Positions 15,353 to 25,600 of a stretch of DNA of 64,000 nucleotides are shown here, in pieces. Made by a program: the position numbers and the translations under genes. Under the pieces are notes generated by a model. That model did not search any database, had not been told where the DNA came from, and saw only the letters and a list, made by a program, of their open reading frames with translations. Where the stretch lies: the NCBI GenBank assembly GCA_023846275.1, contig JAIUJO010000191.1, forward strand, positions 744,001 to 808,000, in the 5' to 3' direction. The DNA is from Vanilla planifolia. Lineage: Eukaryota; Streptophyta; Magnoliopsida; Asparagales; Orchidaceae. Position 1 is the stretch's first letter. Each line of letters starts with the position of its first letter.

Positions 15353-15595
15353 TCACTCACTTTTCAAAGCCCTTTTTATCTTTCCCTTGTGGTACTTGTT
15401 TGTTATCAAACTTTCATAAATATTTTGCCTTGGATAGAATCTACAAAACAATTTGGGCTGCATTCCCAAACAGCCCAACTTGTTGATAGCATCATCTAAA
15501 ATGGCTGGGTCGACCGACGCTCTCACCTTCCCTGGTGTCCCCTTCAATTGGAATTGATCATTATCCATCACTGAGAATGCCACTGTATAATACAA
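15353..15595 (-). other. 80-codon open frame inside X3, unrecognised
   Basis: An open frame beginning MYYTVAFSVMDNDQF and ending in a Lys/Arg-rich tail (YHKGKIKRALKSE). It is neutral to basic, with no signal peptide or membrane segment. A comparable run of residues can be read at the matching place in X1 (about 38320-38520), where GM.SKL, KYH and a basic tail line up. The frame may therefore be a remnant of a protein once encoded by family X. I cannot assign it to any known family, and 80 codons is short enough that chance survival is possible. Confidence 0.35.
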
Positions 15596-15663
15596 TTTGG
15601 GCTTTGGCTAGTCTTTTTTTTCTTATTAATACAAAGGCAATCTTCATAGGTTACCTCACCTCT

Positions 15664-15671
15664 TATTTATA
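15664..15671 (-). promoter_or_regulatory. TATA-box-like motif in X3
   Basis: On the - strand the sequence reads GCATATAAATAAGAGG. X1 (near 38180) and X2 (near 46975) carry AATGTAAATAAGTGG and AACATAAATAAGTAG at the matching place, so the box lies in a block shared by the family. It is about 70 bp upstream of the 80-codon frame. A promoter role is inference. Confidence 0.3.
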
Positions 15672-16559
15672 TGCCTAAATTTAGTGGGAAGCTTCACTTA
15701 ATATGACATCATGATTCTATTATGTGGAGTTTTGAGTTGTATTTCTAAGGAGTATCTTCCTACCACAATGAAAAATCAATTTGTACTGGTCAATGACACA
15801 ACACACAGTGGCGTCCACCTCTTATAGCATCAATAATTGATAATTGTCCAATGCATCTACATGCCAATATATTGCATGAAGTGCCATCAGTTGCCTCCAA
15901 AGAGGGGTGAATAATTGAAATTGTGATTCCTAGCTTTCACAACGAGTGACACATTGCATGACACCCTTACATGCATGTCATTTGCATGCATCCTTGTTGC
16001 AACTTATGTTTAAAAATTTATGGTCCGAAGGACTCTACAATTTACAACATGTATTCAATTTCATTGTGTTCTTAATTGATGCAAGATGCATTGTAGATAG
16101 TTGTTTTCTATTTGGATGCCATTCCCTCCGAGACCTAGTAATGGGCAATAGACACATTGCCAGATTAACATTTTCTCTCTGTTGGTGCTCAATCACACCT
16201 ATAGGCTTTTGTTTATCTCTTATATCGTTTGGTTTGATATTGAAGCTAGAGTACATGTGATTAAAGAATGTGGCATCAGATAATGATCACACCCTAATAG
16301 GTTGCACATATTACTTCATCACATATAGCTCTTTTGAATAATCCTTTCATATATTCAATTATGAAAACCATGTTATAACTTCTCCTTCTCCTAAATGATA
16401 ATATCCAATGGACTTCTTATCAAGTAACAAAGGGTTAATATCCACATCATAATGATTTTAACCCTTATTTAGACTATTCAATTAGTAGGATTAACTTGTG
16501 GTTTGTAAAAGAGGAGGTCCTACTTATTAATAGAATTAACAAATAATTTGCATCACCAA

Positions 16560-16930
16560 CTAAGAATGGCCATGAACCACCATGTATGAAATAAAGAAAA
16601 AGTTCTTAATCTATTAATCATTGGAATGTTTGGACCTTGTAAACTTCCTCATTTTGGGTGAAATTATGGTGTATGCTTCGTTCCAACTTGGGATTTTCCT
16701 TCAATTCCTTTAAGCTTCATCCTTATGACCACAGTGCCCTTAGGACCCCAAATATTTTTGATTGGGGCTTTTATCACTTTGTGTATATTTTTTTACTATG
16801 TTTAGTGGTGTCTATCTATAGTTGATTGAAGTAGCTAAGGCTTGTATCTCTTATCGTTATACCTTTTTACTACCATGTAAGTATCTCTCACAACTTATTT
16901 CTTATCGAGGACCTTTTGAGAAGTTATCGA
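16560..16930. other. short gap between X3 and LINE A
   Basis: No domain is readable here. It is the junction between the end of recognisable X3 and the first recognisable reverse transcriptase residues of LINE A. In a complete element, LINE ORF1, the endonuclease and most of the reverse transcriptase should lie here, so a large internal deletion is implied. Confidence 0.4.
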
Positions 16931-18421
16931 GCATAATGGACAACACTTAGGTTAGGACTTGAATCATAACAAAACAAAAATATTATTTAGCAAAGGAAGG
17001 GATCACTAATGAAGGAAGATGATAGGTAAAAAAATTAAATATACCTGAAGTTGCAAAATTGAAATATCTTGGTACACTAATTGTAGGAAAAATAAACAAG
17101 AGAAAAATGCTCTAATTTTATTATTAATCAAATTAAAATTTTTTTCCAGATAGCTAATTAGGTCATTACCAGTGCTAGGTTATTGTAATGATTAACTAAA
17201 TATTAACTATTATTCCAATGCACTACTTTACCCATTCCTTAATTTTGGAGACATTATTATAGAATTCAAGAAATTGACACATCAACTCTTAGTGGTTCTT
17301 TCAATGTTATGAACACAATATGTTACACCTACAAGAAAATTTTTACTCTTCTTCAGAGAAGTGGGGTTCTTAGAGTTTGTATTTTGTCGACCTGTAGATA
17401 AGAATGATTAAAAAATATTCTAGATGGGTGATGGCTTAGGAAGATTTTTTATAGGTTTAGTCTAATTGGTCCAAGTACATTACGACAAGTAACACTTTCT
17501 ATATAAATGCATGGTGCTTCTCATATGTGTAATTTACTTAGTATTGCAGCTCCTTGGATAATAAATAATGTGGTTTGAAGAATTATTGTGGATAATTTTT
17601 TCTTATTCTCTTTAGACAATTACCTTGACATATTTCCAATTTCTTCATTGCCAACAAATCTTAGCATAGAAGTGGACCATCCGACACTTGTATGGAGTTT
17701 GCTATGTAACATGATTCATGGGATCATAATAAGATACAAAACTTATTTGCACGTGACCGAGTGAGTCAGATTCTAAATATCTTATGGTATAAATAAAACG
17801 AAAATGATGTATTGTACTTCAAATCTAGTGAGGATACAATGCTAAACTCAAAGATTTTTTATAATGGCACATATATATGCCAAAATATGTTTTGAAAGGA
17901 GGTTGCATAGGTTCTGAAAGTGTGGATGCAAACTTGGGTTAGCTTACTCTTGTGGAAACTTGTGCTAAATCTACTTCTGTCTCACTCTTCGCTTCATGGA
18001 AGAGTGATTGAGATGTTGAAGCTATTTACGTGGGTTCTAATCTAATTGAATGTGTGCAACAGTGTTTTTAGGAGCACCATAGTGCGAAAGAATCTTGGTC
18101 AAGCAGCTTCACAAAAGAGAATTTCATGCTCCGTGTTCTGAACTATTAGGACATTGCATCTTTACTTGAGCATATAAACTAGAAGTCTATCAATATGTGG
18201 GTGGCATTACATCTCATACAATTGATTTCGAAACTTTGCGTTATTTAATCTTTGACTTAACAAAAATCTACAAGCACATGCAAAAAGGGCTCTTAACTCA
18301 ACTACACTGCAAAGAAATATTCAATTTATTAATGTTGTTTATTTCAACTCTCTTATCTTGTTTAGCGGAGGAGCTCTTGCAACTTTAGTAGCCTATTTCC
18401 TTTTATTAAACTCCTCTCCCA

Positions 18422-18720
18422 ATGATATGGGTTAATTTCAATTATGATGGAGCTACACAAGAAGTGCATAATGTTCGAATAAGAACTATTCGTCAGAATG
18501 ATAAGGGTGGACCTATTTTTATTGTCGATAAAACTTTTTTTGGGAATTTGTTATGGTGAAACAATTCTAGTATCGTAGCTTTTTAAAAGATTGCTTTACA
18601 CCTTGTAGGATTAAACATAGGGTTGTCACCTCATTTTTTGATCTTCTTCATTAGATCAAAATGAATATTATCACCACAACTTCTCAAATAGTTAAATTTG
18701 CTTCTTTATAATTGCTCCTC
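18422..18720 (+). pseudogene. LINE A RNase H-like domain 1
   Basis: The frame opens with WVNFNYDGA (18428-18454), the usual first strand of plant-type RNase H with its catalytic Asp at 18446. It continues with IRQNDKGGPIFIV, matching the 'IRNDKG.PI' turn. After a stop near 18558, the readable residues NNSSIVA and IALHLVGLNIG fit the helix that carries the second acidic residue, but that Glu is replaced (NNSSIVA instead of NN.AE.A). A tail like NIITTTSQIV fits the stretch around the third acidic residue. The domain is decayed. It lies about 470 bp upstream of a second domain of the same type. Confidence 0.65.
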
Positions 18721-18889
18721 CTTTGGCTTGACAACATTCAAAAACCACATGTGGATAAGGTACTCAATTTTGATGCATTTTCAAAGGAGCATTTGAATTA
18801 TTGCTACAACTTGCTTCAACTCTATAACATTATCTAGTGGCAATTCTGGTGGCCTTGATGGGTTGGCCTCTCATTAGATTCTCCCTCCA

Positions 18890-19200
18890 ATGGTTTGGAT
18901 TGAATTCAATTGTGATGCAACTATGAATAATAACTTTAATGCTAAAATTTCTATTGCCATATGAGATGACATAAGTATACATATTACTATTCTCAAACAA
19001 TTATTGTTTAGGGTCAACATTGGCCATGGAGACCATCCCTATTCTTGAAGAAATGGAACTTCTTGTAAGACTACAACTTAATGTCCAAGTAGTTGAGACT
19101 GAATTAGATTGTGCTATAGCAACTATTATAATGAACTAGTAACTTTTTCTACAACAAATAGTAGTTCTTATCATAGCATTATTGCATGTGGTATGAAGTT
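18890..19200 (+). pseudogene. LINE A RNase H-like domain 2
   Basis: Starts WIEFNCDAT (Trp at 18896, catalytic-type Asp at 18914), then FNAKISIAI and DDISI. After one frame change the helix METIPILEEMELLVRLQLN carries the expected Glu at 19029. QVVETELDC follows with an Asp at 19107, 26 codons later and in the same frame. These are the first three acidic positions of the plant RVT_3/RNase H fold. NSSSYHSIIACGMKLF further on resembles the 'W.SII.D...L' segment. The distance from domain 1 is too large for one domain split by an insertion of ordinary size, and both have their own WI.FN.DA start. Confidence 0.7.
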
Positions 19201-19479
19201 ATTCAAATTATTATACATAAAACAACCAGACAATGGTGTTTTAGACTGGGAAACTCATCATCCACATTTGTTTGATTTGGTTCAAAACTTGAGAATGCCC
19301 CTCCCCAAACCACTTCAACTTTGTCTTTTTATTAATTTTATTGATGAACCTTGTTAAGGAGAGGTTTATGTTTGTTTCAGTAATTACTTTATCATGGATC
19401 CCAAAATACTTTAGTTTCGTCTTATGTATGAGAAAAGTGCAAAGGCATGTGGAATGAATTTTGTTAAGACAATGAAAAC

Positions 19480-20920
19480 AAAACTGGAAAAAGGAGGGGT
19501 AGCTTATGGTTAATTTCGAAATTAAAAAAATAACAGTTGCCAAGATTCTTGATATAAGCCTTGGTAGAGCATTAAGTAATGTTTCAATTTTTAAAAAAAT
19601 TTACATGATGACCATTTGGCTAAGATCTTGTTGGGATCCCTTGGAAAAAAATATTTGGGTTTGCTCAATGGTTTTACCTTGACTTTAAAAATGGTTACTG
19701 TGTCTACAACAATTAATGATAGAGAGGTTATTTGCACTATTGCATTAGTGTTGGTTGCTGGGAGTTTACATGTTACAAATTATGGGTGTATTGAATATCT
19801 TATCTTTGGCCTATTTTACTAGATAATGTTTAGGATTGGATTGAATATGGCTACCTCTATGAAGAGGAAGTGCAATTCCTTGGGTTATACTCGACGGTAG
19901 ATGGATTTAGAAATTGTAAGTATTGTGTATCTCATTGTTGGCAAAATAATTGTCAAGAAAGGTTAATTTTCTTCATATGTTGTTTTTACATATATTACTA
20001 CAAACAATCCTAGTATTCCATCAATACTAGCATACCCTGAAAAAATAGAAAAAAGGTCATTAGAAGAATTATTATGCATGGTACAATGCAACATATACTT
20101 ATGACATAAATGATATGGTTAGTGGTTAGAAATTAAAACAATTGTAGGTTTGCATGAGCCACTTCAGCTAATTTGTCCTTATGTGTAGAAAGGCGTTCTT
20201 TTGTATTAGTTTGCCACAATAGGTGCAACTTGGAAGTTGTGGCATTTTTTCTTTAATTTATAGCTTCAAATGGAGGTATAATACAATATGAATTGCCTGG
20301 TGTGTAAGGGGATTTATTAATGGGCACCTTTGATAATTATTGTATTGTTTAGAAACTTTTAATTGTAATATAAGAGTACTACAAATAATTTTTGCAAGGA
20401 TGTGAGGACTTCAAATAAAGTAGTTTTTAGAAACGAGGGACCCATATGCATGTCAATGCTTATGTGCATAAAATTATTATTATATTTGTACTTAATGTAG
20501 AATCCAACTTGTGAACATTTGGTTATTGTTTCCCTAATAAATCAATGTATTTAATAGAGCTTTGAAAAGTACTATTAATGTAATCCAAATGGATAGTTTG
20601 TCCACAAAGGCATGTCAACATTAAGGAAATGGAGCAAAGTAGAACTTAGTAGTAGCTATAAAAATCTTAGCAATTAGAATAAGAAATCTAGGAGCTTCAA
20701 CATATAGAATCTATGAGCTGCTTAACTGAGTTGGAACATGATCCTTTGGCAAGCTTATTTCTTCATATCTCATTGTTTGATCATTAGTAGAAGCATAGTG
20801 GAAGCATCATACCAAGCTTAATTTTGTCTCCCTTGTGGATTGAACATGCTTCTTCTATGAAATGCTACCTTTACCTCCATTAGCAACCACATCCAAAAAC
20901 CTAAAATTGATACTAGTGAA
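19480..20920 (+). other. region between LINE A and LINE B, unassigned
   Basis: No motif that I can place with confidence. By position it could hold the decayed 3' tail of LINE A followed by the ORF1 or endonuclease part of LINE B, but I found no endonuclease signature (no LLET, GDFN or SDH-type motif). A 68-codon open frame at 19616-19822 has no recognisable features. Confidence 0.4.
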
Positions 20921-21109
20921 ATGATGGCCGCCCGAAAAAAGATTAAAGAGATTCTTTTGTACTTTTTTAGTAAGAAGTGGTGCATCCATGTCCAATATGA
21001 GCCTTCTGCACCCTTCAAGGCATTCATAATTACTAATGATGAGGAGGAGATAACACTTGTCACTCTAATAAGTGATGATATGATCATATCTATAAAGATG
21101 TCCAAAAAA

Positions 21110-22400
21110 AGAAATAAATCCCATCTTTTGGATGGTTTCTCAGTTGAGGTTTTATGTGGTTATTGGAAGATCATATAGATTGAGATTTTATAGTAGTGAA
21201 ATAATTATTTAAAGATAGCATTATATCAAATGTTGAAAGGACACTTTGGCCATATTCATCCTTAAAGTTTAAGGAGCATCAAAACCAAAGAAGTTTAGCC
21301 TCATTAGCCTTTGTAATATGATTAACAAAGTGGTGATCAAAATTTTTGTGGTTAGATATGGTGCAATGCTTCCAGATATCTTTGTTTTTGTTTGATTAAG
21401 GCTTATATCATTGCATAAATAATTTTGGTTATGTTTAATGATTTTTATCTATCATTGATGCAAATAACAAGGGGTTTTAGATAGGGATATTCTTAAGCAT
21501 TGATAAGAAAGTTAGAAATTAGATATGGATCATGCTTATGATAAGGAAAATTAGAAATTTGTGTTGGATATGCTTAAACATTTGGAATTCCTTGCACTTT
21601 CGTGTGGTTGGATTAAGGTTTATGTCACCACACCATGATTTAGGATTATGTTTAATATTTCCTATCTATCATTCATCGAACTAATTAAGGGTCATTGATA
21701 GGCACGTCGTCTCACTCTATACCATGTTACTACAATGTCTAATTAGGTAACCTACCCTGACCTCCCTCTTCATTCAAAAGCCATTAGCCCGTGCTTGTGC
21801 CACAAGCCCTGGTTGGACAAGATTGATCAGCGTTTCTCTGGATGGAAGTGGAAGGTCTTATCTTTGGCTGGTAGACTCCAGCATGTGTCAGAAGTTCCTC
21901 ATCGTTCCCCAGCGGTCTTTCCCCAGGGGGCCGGAACTAGAGAAGTTTGAGGAGGGGTCGGATCCCCCTTTGGGGAACTATAGAATTTTTCCTCCTCTGC
22001 GGAACTTCTTTTTTCGAACTTTTTTGGAATCGAAAATGGAATGGATTCGATCTTATACAGATGCGAGGAAGGTAATCAAAAAAGATAGAAGAACTCCTCT
22101 TCTGTCTTTTCTCACTTAAGAGCCGTGCGAGGTGAACTTATGGCTTATTAGTATCCGTTTGGTCATTCTATCTCGATTGAGTTTAGGAATTTCCCTTCTT
22201 CCTTGATGATTACACACCTTTTGTATGTTGATGACATTATGATTTATGAACCATCAACTTGTGGTATAGTGACGAATATTTAGGATATTATAGTCTAATA
22301 ATGGAATCACTTAGGTGAGGTCATTAATAAAAAAAATTATAGTGTTGTTTAGCAAAGGGATAAAGTATAAGTGTTGAAAGTTGCTTTCTTGGAATTTTCA
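21110..22400 (+). pseudogene. LINE B reverse transcriptase domain (interrupted)
   Basis: The fingers motif PKKFSLISLCN, palm motif A (LDMDHAYD, Asp codons at 21522 and 21528) and motif C (YVDD at 22224-22235) occur in the correct order. FADD is usual in plant LINEs at motif C; YVDD is a permitted variant. The residues between motif A and the insertion, CGWIKVYVTTP.FRIM, fit the 'GWI..C..T..FSI..NG' stretch of plant L1 RT. The reading frame shifts several times, so no functional enzyme is encoded. Confidence 0.75.
21735..22145 (+). other. GC-richer insertion in LINE B: LINE thumb fragment joined to mitochondrial group II intron-like DNA
   Basis: Base composition jumps abruptly here and the LINE B frame is interrupted. 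The first half (about 21742-21892) is an uninterrupted frame containing LDKIDQRFSGWKWKVLSLA, a LINE RT thumb, and belongs to a different and far better preserved LINE copy. The second half (about 21895-22137) is GC-rich and ends in AGAGCCGTGCGAGGTGAAC (22119-22137), which looks like the 5' strand of domain V of a plant mitochondrial group II intron. The partner strand of the hairpin is missing. A nuclear insertion of mitochondrial DNA is the likely source; intron identity is not determined. The 98-codon open frame here is incidental. Confidence 0.6.
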
Positions 22401-23299
22401 TATGCTTAGTAAAAATATCTAGGAAACTTATTATAGCAGTAAAACTTTAGAGAAAAGAATTGAAATTCTTTATTAATCTAGTAAAAAATTATGTGTCATG
22501 GTGGATGATCAAATCATTACAAATGGTAGTCCACATTGTCATGATGAATGTTATGTTAGTTGTTATTCTTACTTATTGCTTTGTCTACACCATAATTCCA
22601 AGCTGTCCTATTGTAGAATAAAACATATTATTATGTCATTATTTGTGGACAAGTTCAAATGACTATAGTACAATAAACTATACCTATAAAGAAATATAGC
22701 TCTTAAGAAATGTGTGAGACTTAGAGTTTGTAGTATTTCGACGTATTAGTCAAGGATGATTGCAAAACATGATGGGTGTGAAATTACTCAAGAAGATAAG
22801 TTATGAGTTTAGTGGTTTAGATCAAAATACATTATGACAATAATACTTTTCATATACATTATAGTGCATCTCATTGATGTATGTCACTAAATATTGGAGC
22901 CCCCTGTACCACAAACAATATGGTTTGGCAAATTACTACAAGCAATTTTGTTTTTTCGTTATTTTGCTTGGCATCCTTCCTATTTCTACTAAAAAAACCT
23001 ATTTTATCGTGGATGTCGAGCATTTTATATTTGTAGTAGAGCTATTCAAGGAGCACAGGGTGTGGGATCACAAAAAGATTTAGAAGCTATTTCACGTCAG
23101 ATTTGGTACTTTAGATTCTACATTCTCTTTAGGTTAAATCAATCCAAATGAATGTCCTATGCTTTGCATTGGGTGAGGATATGGTGTTGGACTTAGAGAC
23201 TATATACAATGATATGTATATGACCATGAAGGGAGGAGGTTTAATTTGGTGCAACCTTAAGTAATAATTTTCCTATAGAGATTAGAATTAAATTTACTT

Positions 23300-23660
23300 C
23301 CTACTAACACCTGGCCTCATGCAAGATGGATTGAGACATCTAAATTTTGTCCTTAGTGATGTCATACTAATGAGGATGTGAAATTTTTTTTCGAGAGTAC
23401 TATATCAGGAAATAACTCTGGTTTAGTAGCTTCATAACTAACTAACTCATGCTTGGTGGGATTAAGTACTAGGATGTGACTTTTATTATTTAGTTGCTTA
23501 ATTGGATATCTATGAATGTGTAAGTGGTTATGACTTCTCATGCTGTCAAATGTAGAACTTTATGCTTTTTGTGCCTCTAGAATAACAAGAATTTGCAGGT
23601 GCAAATAGAAAAGGTACTAAATTTAGTTACACATCAAAGGAGAAATCACATTATAGTTGC
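23300..23660 (+). pseudogene. LINE B RNase H-like domain 1 (strongly decayed)
   Basis: Aligned with domain 1 of LINE A: GNNSGLVAS and CLVGLS match NNSSIVAF and HLVGLNIG, and the following NNKNLQVQIEKVLNL matches a related stretch before domain 2 of LINE A. The first strand with the catalytic Asp is hardly readable in this copy. The call rests mainly on colinearity with LINE A. Confidence 0.45.
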
Positions 23661-23744
23661 TACTTACTACAACTCTTTGGTCATGTCCAGTGGGAGCTCT
23701 GGTGGTGTTGACTAATTGTTTTTTTATCTCTTTTTACACTACTC

Positions 23745-24050
23745 CAATAGGTTGGATTAAATTGAAACATGTTGCAGTTATGGATCATTAAATAAATGCT
23801 ATAATTGGTATTGCTTGATGGGATGACATTGGTAGATCTGCTAGTATTGTTAGAAAAACTATAGTTTCATAAGCAACTACTACCATGGACATTGTTGCTT
23901 GTCTAAAAGCAATGAAAATTTTGAAAGCTCTACTTCTAAATCTCAAAGGAACAATGATTAAATCAAATTGCATTATAGTCATTATTGTAGTTAATTAATT
24001 ACTTTTGACAACAACAAATAATAGTTCCTAAATAGTTTTTATCCCTCAAA
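23745..24050 (+). pseudogene. LINE B RNase H-like domain 2
   Basis: Begins GWIKLK at about 23750, followed by NAIIGIA and WDDIGRSASIVRKTI, matching the start of domain 2 in LINE A. The helix TMDIVACLKAMKILKALLLNLKG and the strand MIKSNCIIVI follow in order. The three acidic active-site positions that can be aligned all appear changed here (Val for the first Asp, Asp for the Glu, Asn for the next Asp), so this copy could not be active. The spacing to domain 1 equals that in LINE A. Confidence 0.65.
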
Positions 24051-24289
24051 AAGTGTGACAGCAATAATTCTAAATGCTAAGTTTCTCATCATGCATTTTT
24101 TATATGATTTTATTTGAGACCTACTAATGTCTCTTCCAAATCAATTCAACTTTAAGTTTTTAATGATTTTATAAATGAACATTCATAGAGAGAGTATGGT
24201 GTAAACATTGTCTATTACATTACCATGTAACCCAAAGAGTTTTATTTTGCATATAGTGTTAATGAAGTCAAAACAGTGACATCCACCAA

Positions 24290-25600
24290 TCTCTAGTTAT
24301 CATCATTTATGGTTAAGACTAGGGTGGTATCTGATCACATTCATGTCCCTAACTCTCATTCTTTATTAATTAAAACAACATTGTCAAATTCTTTTGCAAT
24401 GACTTTTTTTCATAAATCAAAGAATTCTAACTCCGACATTGAGATATGTGTTCCTATGATTGTCTCCCTTAATCTTTACTTGAATCTAAAAGGCCATCAT
24501 AAAAGGATCAAAATCTTACAATGTTATCCCATGATAATGTATCTAAAGCATAGGCTTGTCTTGAGCAATTTAATTTCTACAAAGTAGTGTTGCTTTAGGC
24601 ACTACCAAGCAAGACAAAGCAAAACTACGTCATTGACAAAATGGTTTAGGTGGGCAGTGTATGCAAAATGCTATAAAAAATAACCCAAACAATTGTATTA
24701 TTATGAGCTTTTTGACTACAACATAAACATAGGTTATTGGGCCTAAGATTATTGCAGTTGTTGAAACAAAACATTCCCTGCAAATGATCCTTGTTAAGTG
24801 ATTTAGATTATACTTATTCCAATTTCTAGACTTATGGAGCCTATATTATTATCTATTATCAATAACTAACCATGTCAAGATTGGGAAATTTGCTTGCTTA
24901 ATACCTTCCATGGAAGTGGTATCCATGTCTCAAGCTACCTTTCTAGAATCAAACCGTAATTGCCCTTTAGCCATTACCACCATGGTAAGCTCTTATATTA
25001 TCCTCAAAGGCTGATATGGTTGAAATTTGAATGATGCATCATGTAAATAGATGTTATGTGATATGATAAGTTATCATGAAAAGTTAAGGAGCAAGGTGAA
25101 AGCCCACATTGATCTTTTATTTAATAAAAGCATTGCATGAAGAAGTTAGGATTCAATGCTTGTATTCTCTCTAAATTTATATTAGTTTCAAAGGAGCATG
25201 TGCCTTCACAAAAACTACAACTATTTTATTGAGTCATTCATTATTTCACAATTTAAAAATGTTTATACTAATACATGCATGGATTAATCTTTTAGACAAG
25301 CAGACGACATTCGAAAAAATCAACTAGTTTGAAACAAAAAGATAAAGCACTAGGTAGCACCTCATGTCATAGTTGACATGTTTGTCATGTCTGGTTACAC
25401 TTCACAAAGGAATAATGAATGCTTTTATTATTTGATATCATTCATCAAGTTTTGAAACATTATCACTCAATAATAGGATTCTTTAATAACAAACCTCCTT
25501 GGTAGAGATGAAGATAAAAATGTGTGGTTTTATTAACTATTCCAACACAAGAGTAGGGACAATCACATGTTCAATTGCATTATGAAAAAACAAAAGTTTG
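24290..25600. other. region between LINE B and rep2, unassigned
   Basis: No readable domain on either strand. By position it may be the 3' untranslated part of LINE B. A 92-codon open frame at 24309-24587 shows no recognisable motif and is probably chance. Confidence 0.4.

Larger units (their letters stand above)
15180..16560 (-). repeat. repeat family X, inverted copy X3
   Basis: Read on the - strand, this stretch aligns block by block with X1 (from about 37400 to 38700) and X2 (from about 46290 to 47340). Shared blocks include AGAAGTCC..TTATCATTTAG, a GAAGCT.CCCACT block, a TATAAATAAG-type box, and a block ending CACCTATGGAGAAATC in X1. X3 is the least decayed and most GC-rich of the three copies. 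It ends abruptly at satellite array 1 (about 15180). On its other side, in the sense of LINE A, it lies directly upstream of that LINE. I do not recognise the family. An LTR-type or LINE-5'-region origin are both possible. Confidence 0.7.
16930..19480 (+). mobile_element. LINE copy A (plant L1-like), 5'-truncated and decayed
   Basis: Non-LTR retrotransposon remains on the + strand. About 16930-17000 reads like the connection after the RT palm (NHNKTKILFSKG). About 17050-17110 reads AKLKYLGTLIVGK, the KYLG..L.VGK motif of the plant L1 thumb. The region near 17340-17480 corresponds to the 'GGLG.R.L' segment. From 18422 two RNase H-like domains follow one another. The 3' flank (19290-19480) aligns with the end of LINE B (24105-24290). 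Many stops and frame changes occur, so the element is long dead. ORF1, the endonuclease and the RT catalytic core are missing. X3 lies immediately upstream, antisense to the LINE, as X1 and X2 do for LINEs C and D. Confidence 0.75.
20920..24290 (+). mobile_element. LINE copy B (plant L1-like), RT plus tandem RNase H, with an insertion
   Basis: The ORF2 order of a plant LINE is readable on the + strand: linker (20920-21110), DGFSVE (21131, the 'PGPDGF' motif), PKKFSLISLCNMINK (21285-21330, RT fingers), KLDMDHAYDK (21516-21545, RT motif A), then an interrupting insertion (21735-22145), then LLYVDDIMI with the catalytic YVDD at 22224-22235. A thumb-like region follows to about 22650, then the carboxy-terminal segment and two RNase H-like domains. 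Frame changes and stops are frequent. The 5' end (ORF1 and endonuclease) is not recognisable. The last part aligns with LINE A from about 22700 to 24290. Rep2 follows about 1.3 kb downstream. Confidence 0.8.

Noticed and set aside
15353-15595. The 80-codon frame as a host gene exon
   Set aside because: The sequence belongs to a repeat with two further copies in the window; no splice-site context or homologous host protein was recognised.
21823-22119. 98-codon frame in the GC-rich insertion as a gene
   Set aside because: It runs out of frame with the LINE thumb residues and through intron-like DNA; a longer frame is expected where G+C rises.
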